Shown piece by piece: positions 15,707 through 15,777 of a stretch of DNA of 15,777 nt. How positions within the stretch are numbered: the first letter of the stretch is position 1; each line of letters opens with the position of its first letter. The translations under genes were made by a program, and so were the position numbers. Source of the stretch: a bacterium (GTDB taxonomy: Bacteria; SZUA-182; SZUA-191; JAJRXT01); assembly GCA_024277605.1 (NCBI GenBank), contig JAJRUU010000087.1, positions 1 to 15,777 on the forward strand, given 5' to 3'. The notes under the pieces were generated by a model. The model made no database searches, was not told the DNA's origin, and saw only the letters and a program-made list of their open reading frames with translations.

Positions 15707-15777
15707 TTAATAATCGAATAAATTCAACTGGATACAACCAGATGTTTCAGTTTTTTGGTAATCACATTGCGTAAGTA
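15707..15777. other. Edge segment without recognisable coding
   Basis: Homology to GspF stops abruptly near 15706. None of the three minus-strand frames from 15707 to 15777 gives the expected GspF middle region, and each has stops. A short palindrome, CTGG-ATACAA-CCAG, lies at 15728-15741. It may be an insertion, a rearrangement or a faulty assembly end. Confidence 0.4.

Overview
The window looks like chromosomal DNA of an uncultured diderm (Gram-negative-type) bacterium. The evidence is an outer-membrane secretin, a probable lipoprotein with SLH-like repeats, and inner-membrane pilus/secretion assembly proteins. The housekeeping genes are ordinary bacterial ones (hflX, dnaE, accA). The phylum cannot be fixed from the sequence. 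A TPR+SLH protein, small palindromic elements and a mixed type IV pilus/type II secretion operon would fit an uncultured lineage such as Omnitrophota or a neighbour, but that is only a guess.

The left two thirds (about 1-9755) is read rightwards. It holds HflX, overlapping a TPR/SLH-like protein; a 142-bp MITE-like element; the DNA polymerase III alpha subunit (DnaE); the acetyl-CoA carboxylase alpha subunit (AccA), interrupted by one in-frame TAG; a short periplasmic binding protein of the glycine-betaine type; a strong terminator; a dCTP deaminase-like protein that appears to lack the catalytic glutamate; a 133-bp palindromic element; and a DUF5658-like membrane protein.

The right third (9742-15777) is read leftwards and is one tightly packed operon. 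In transcription order it encodes GspF/PilC (3' half only, with an in-frame TAG), a GspG-like pseudopilin with an extra C-terminal domain, a PilM-PilN (GspL-like) fusion, a PilO/GspM-like protein, a PilP/GspC-like protein and an MshL/PilQ-type secretin. Together these would form the inner-membrane platform, the pilin, the trans-periplasmic alignment complex and the outer-membrane pore of a type IV pilus or type II secretion-like machine.

The most unusual observation is that two conserved genes on opposite strands (accA and gspF) each carry one in-frame amber codon inside otherwise intact homology, while at least four other genes appear to end on TAG. The options are nonsense mutation or consensus error on the one hand, and amber suppression or recoding (for example a pyrrolysine or suppressor tRNA system elsewhere in the genome) on the other. 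The sequence alone cannot decide. No tRNA, rRNA, CRISPR array or transposase gene was seen.
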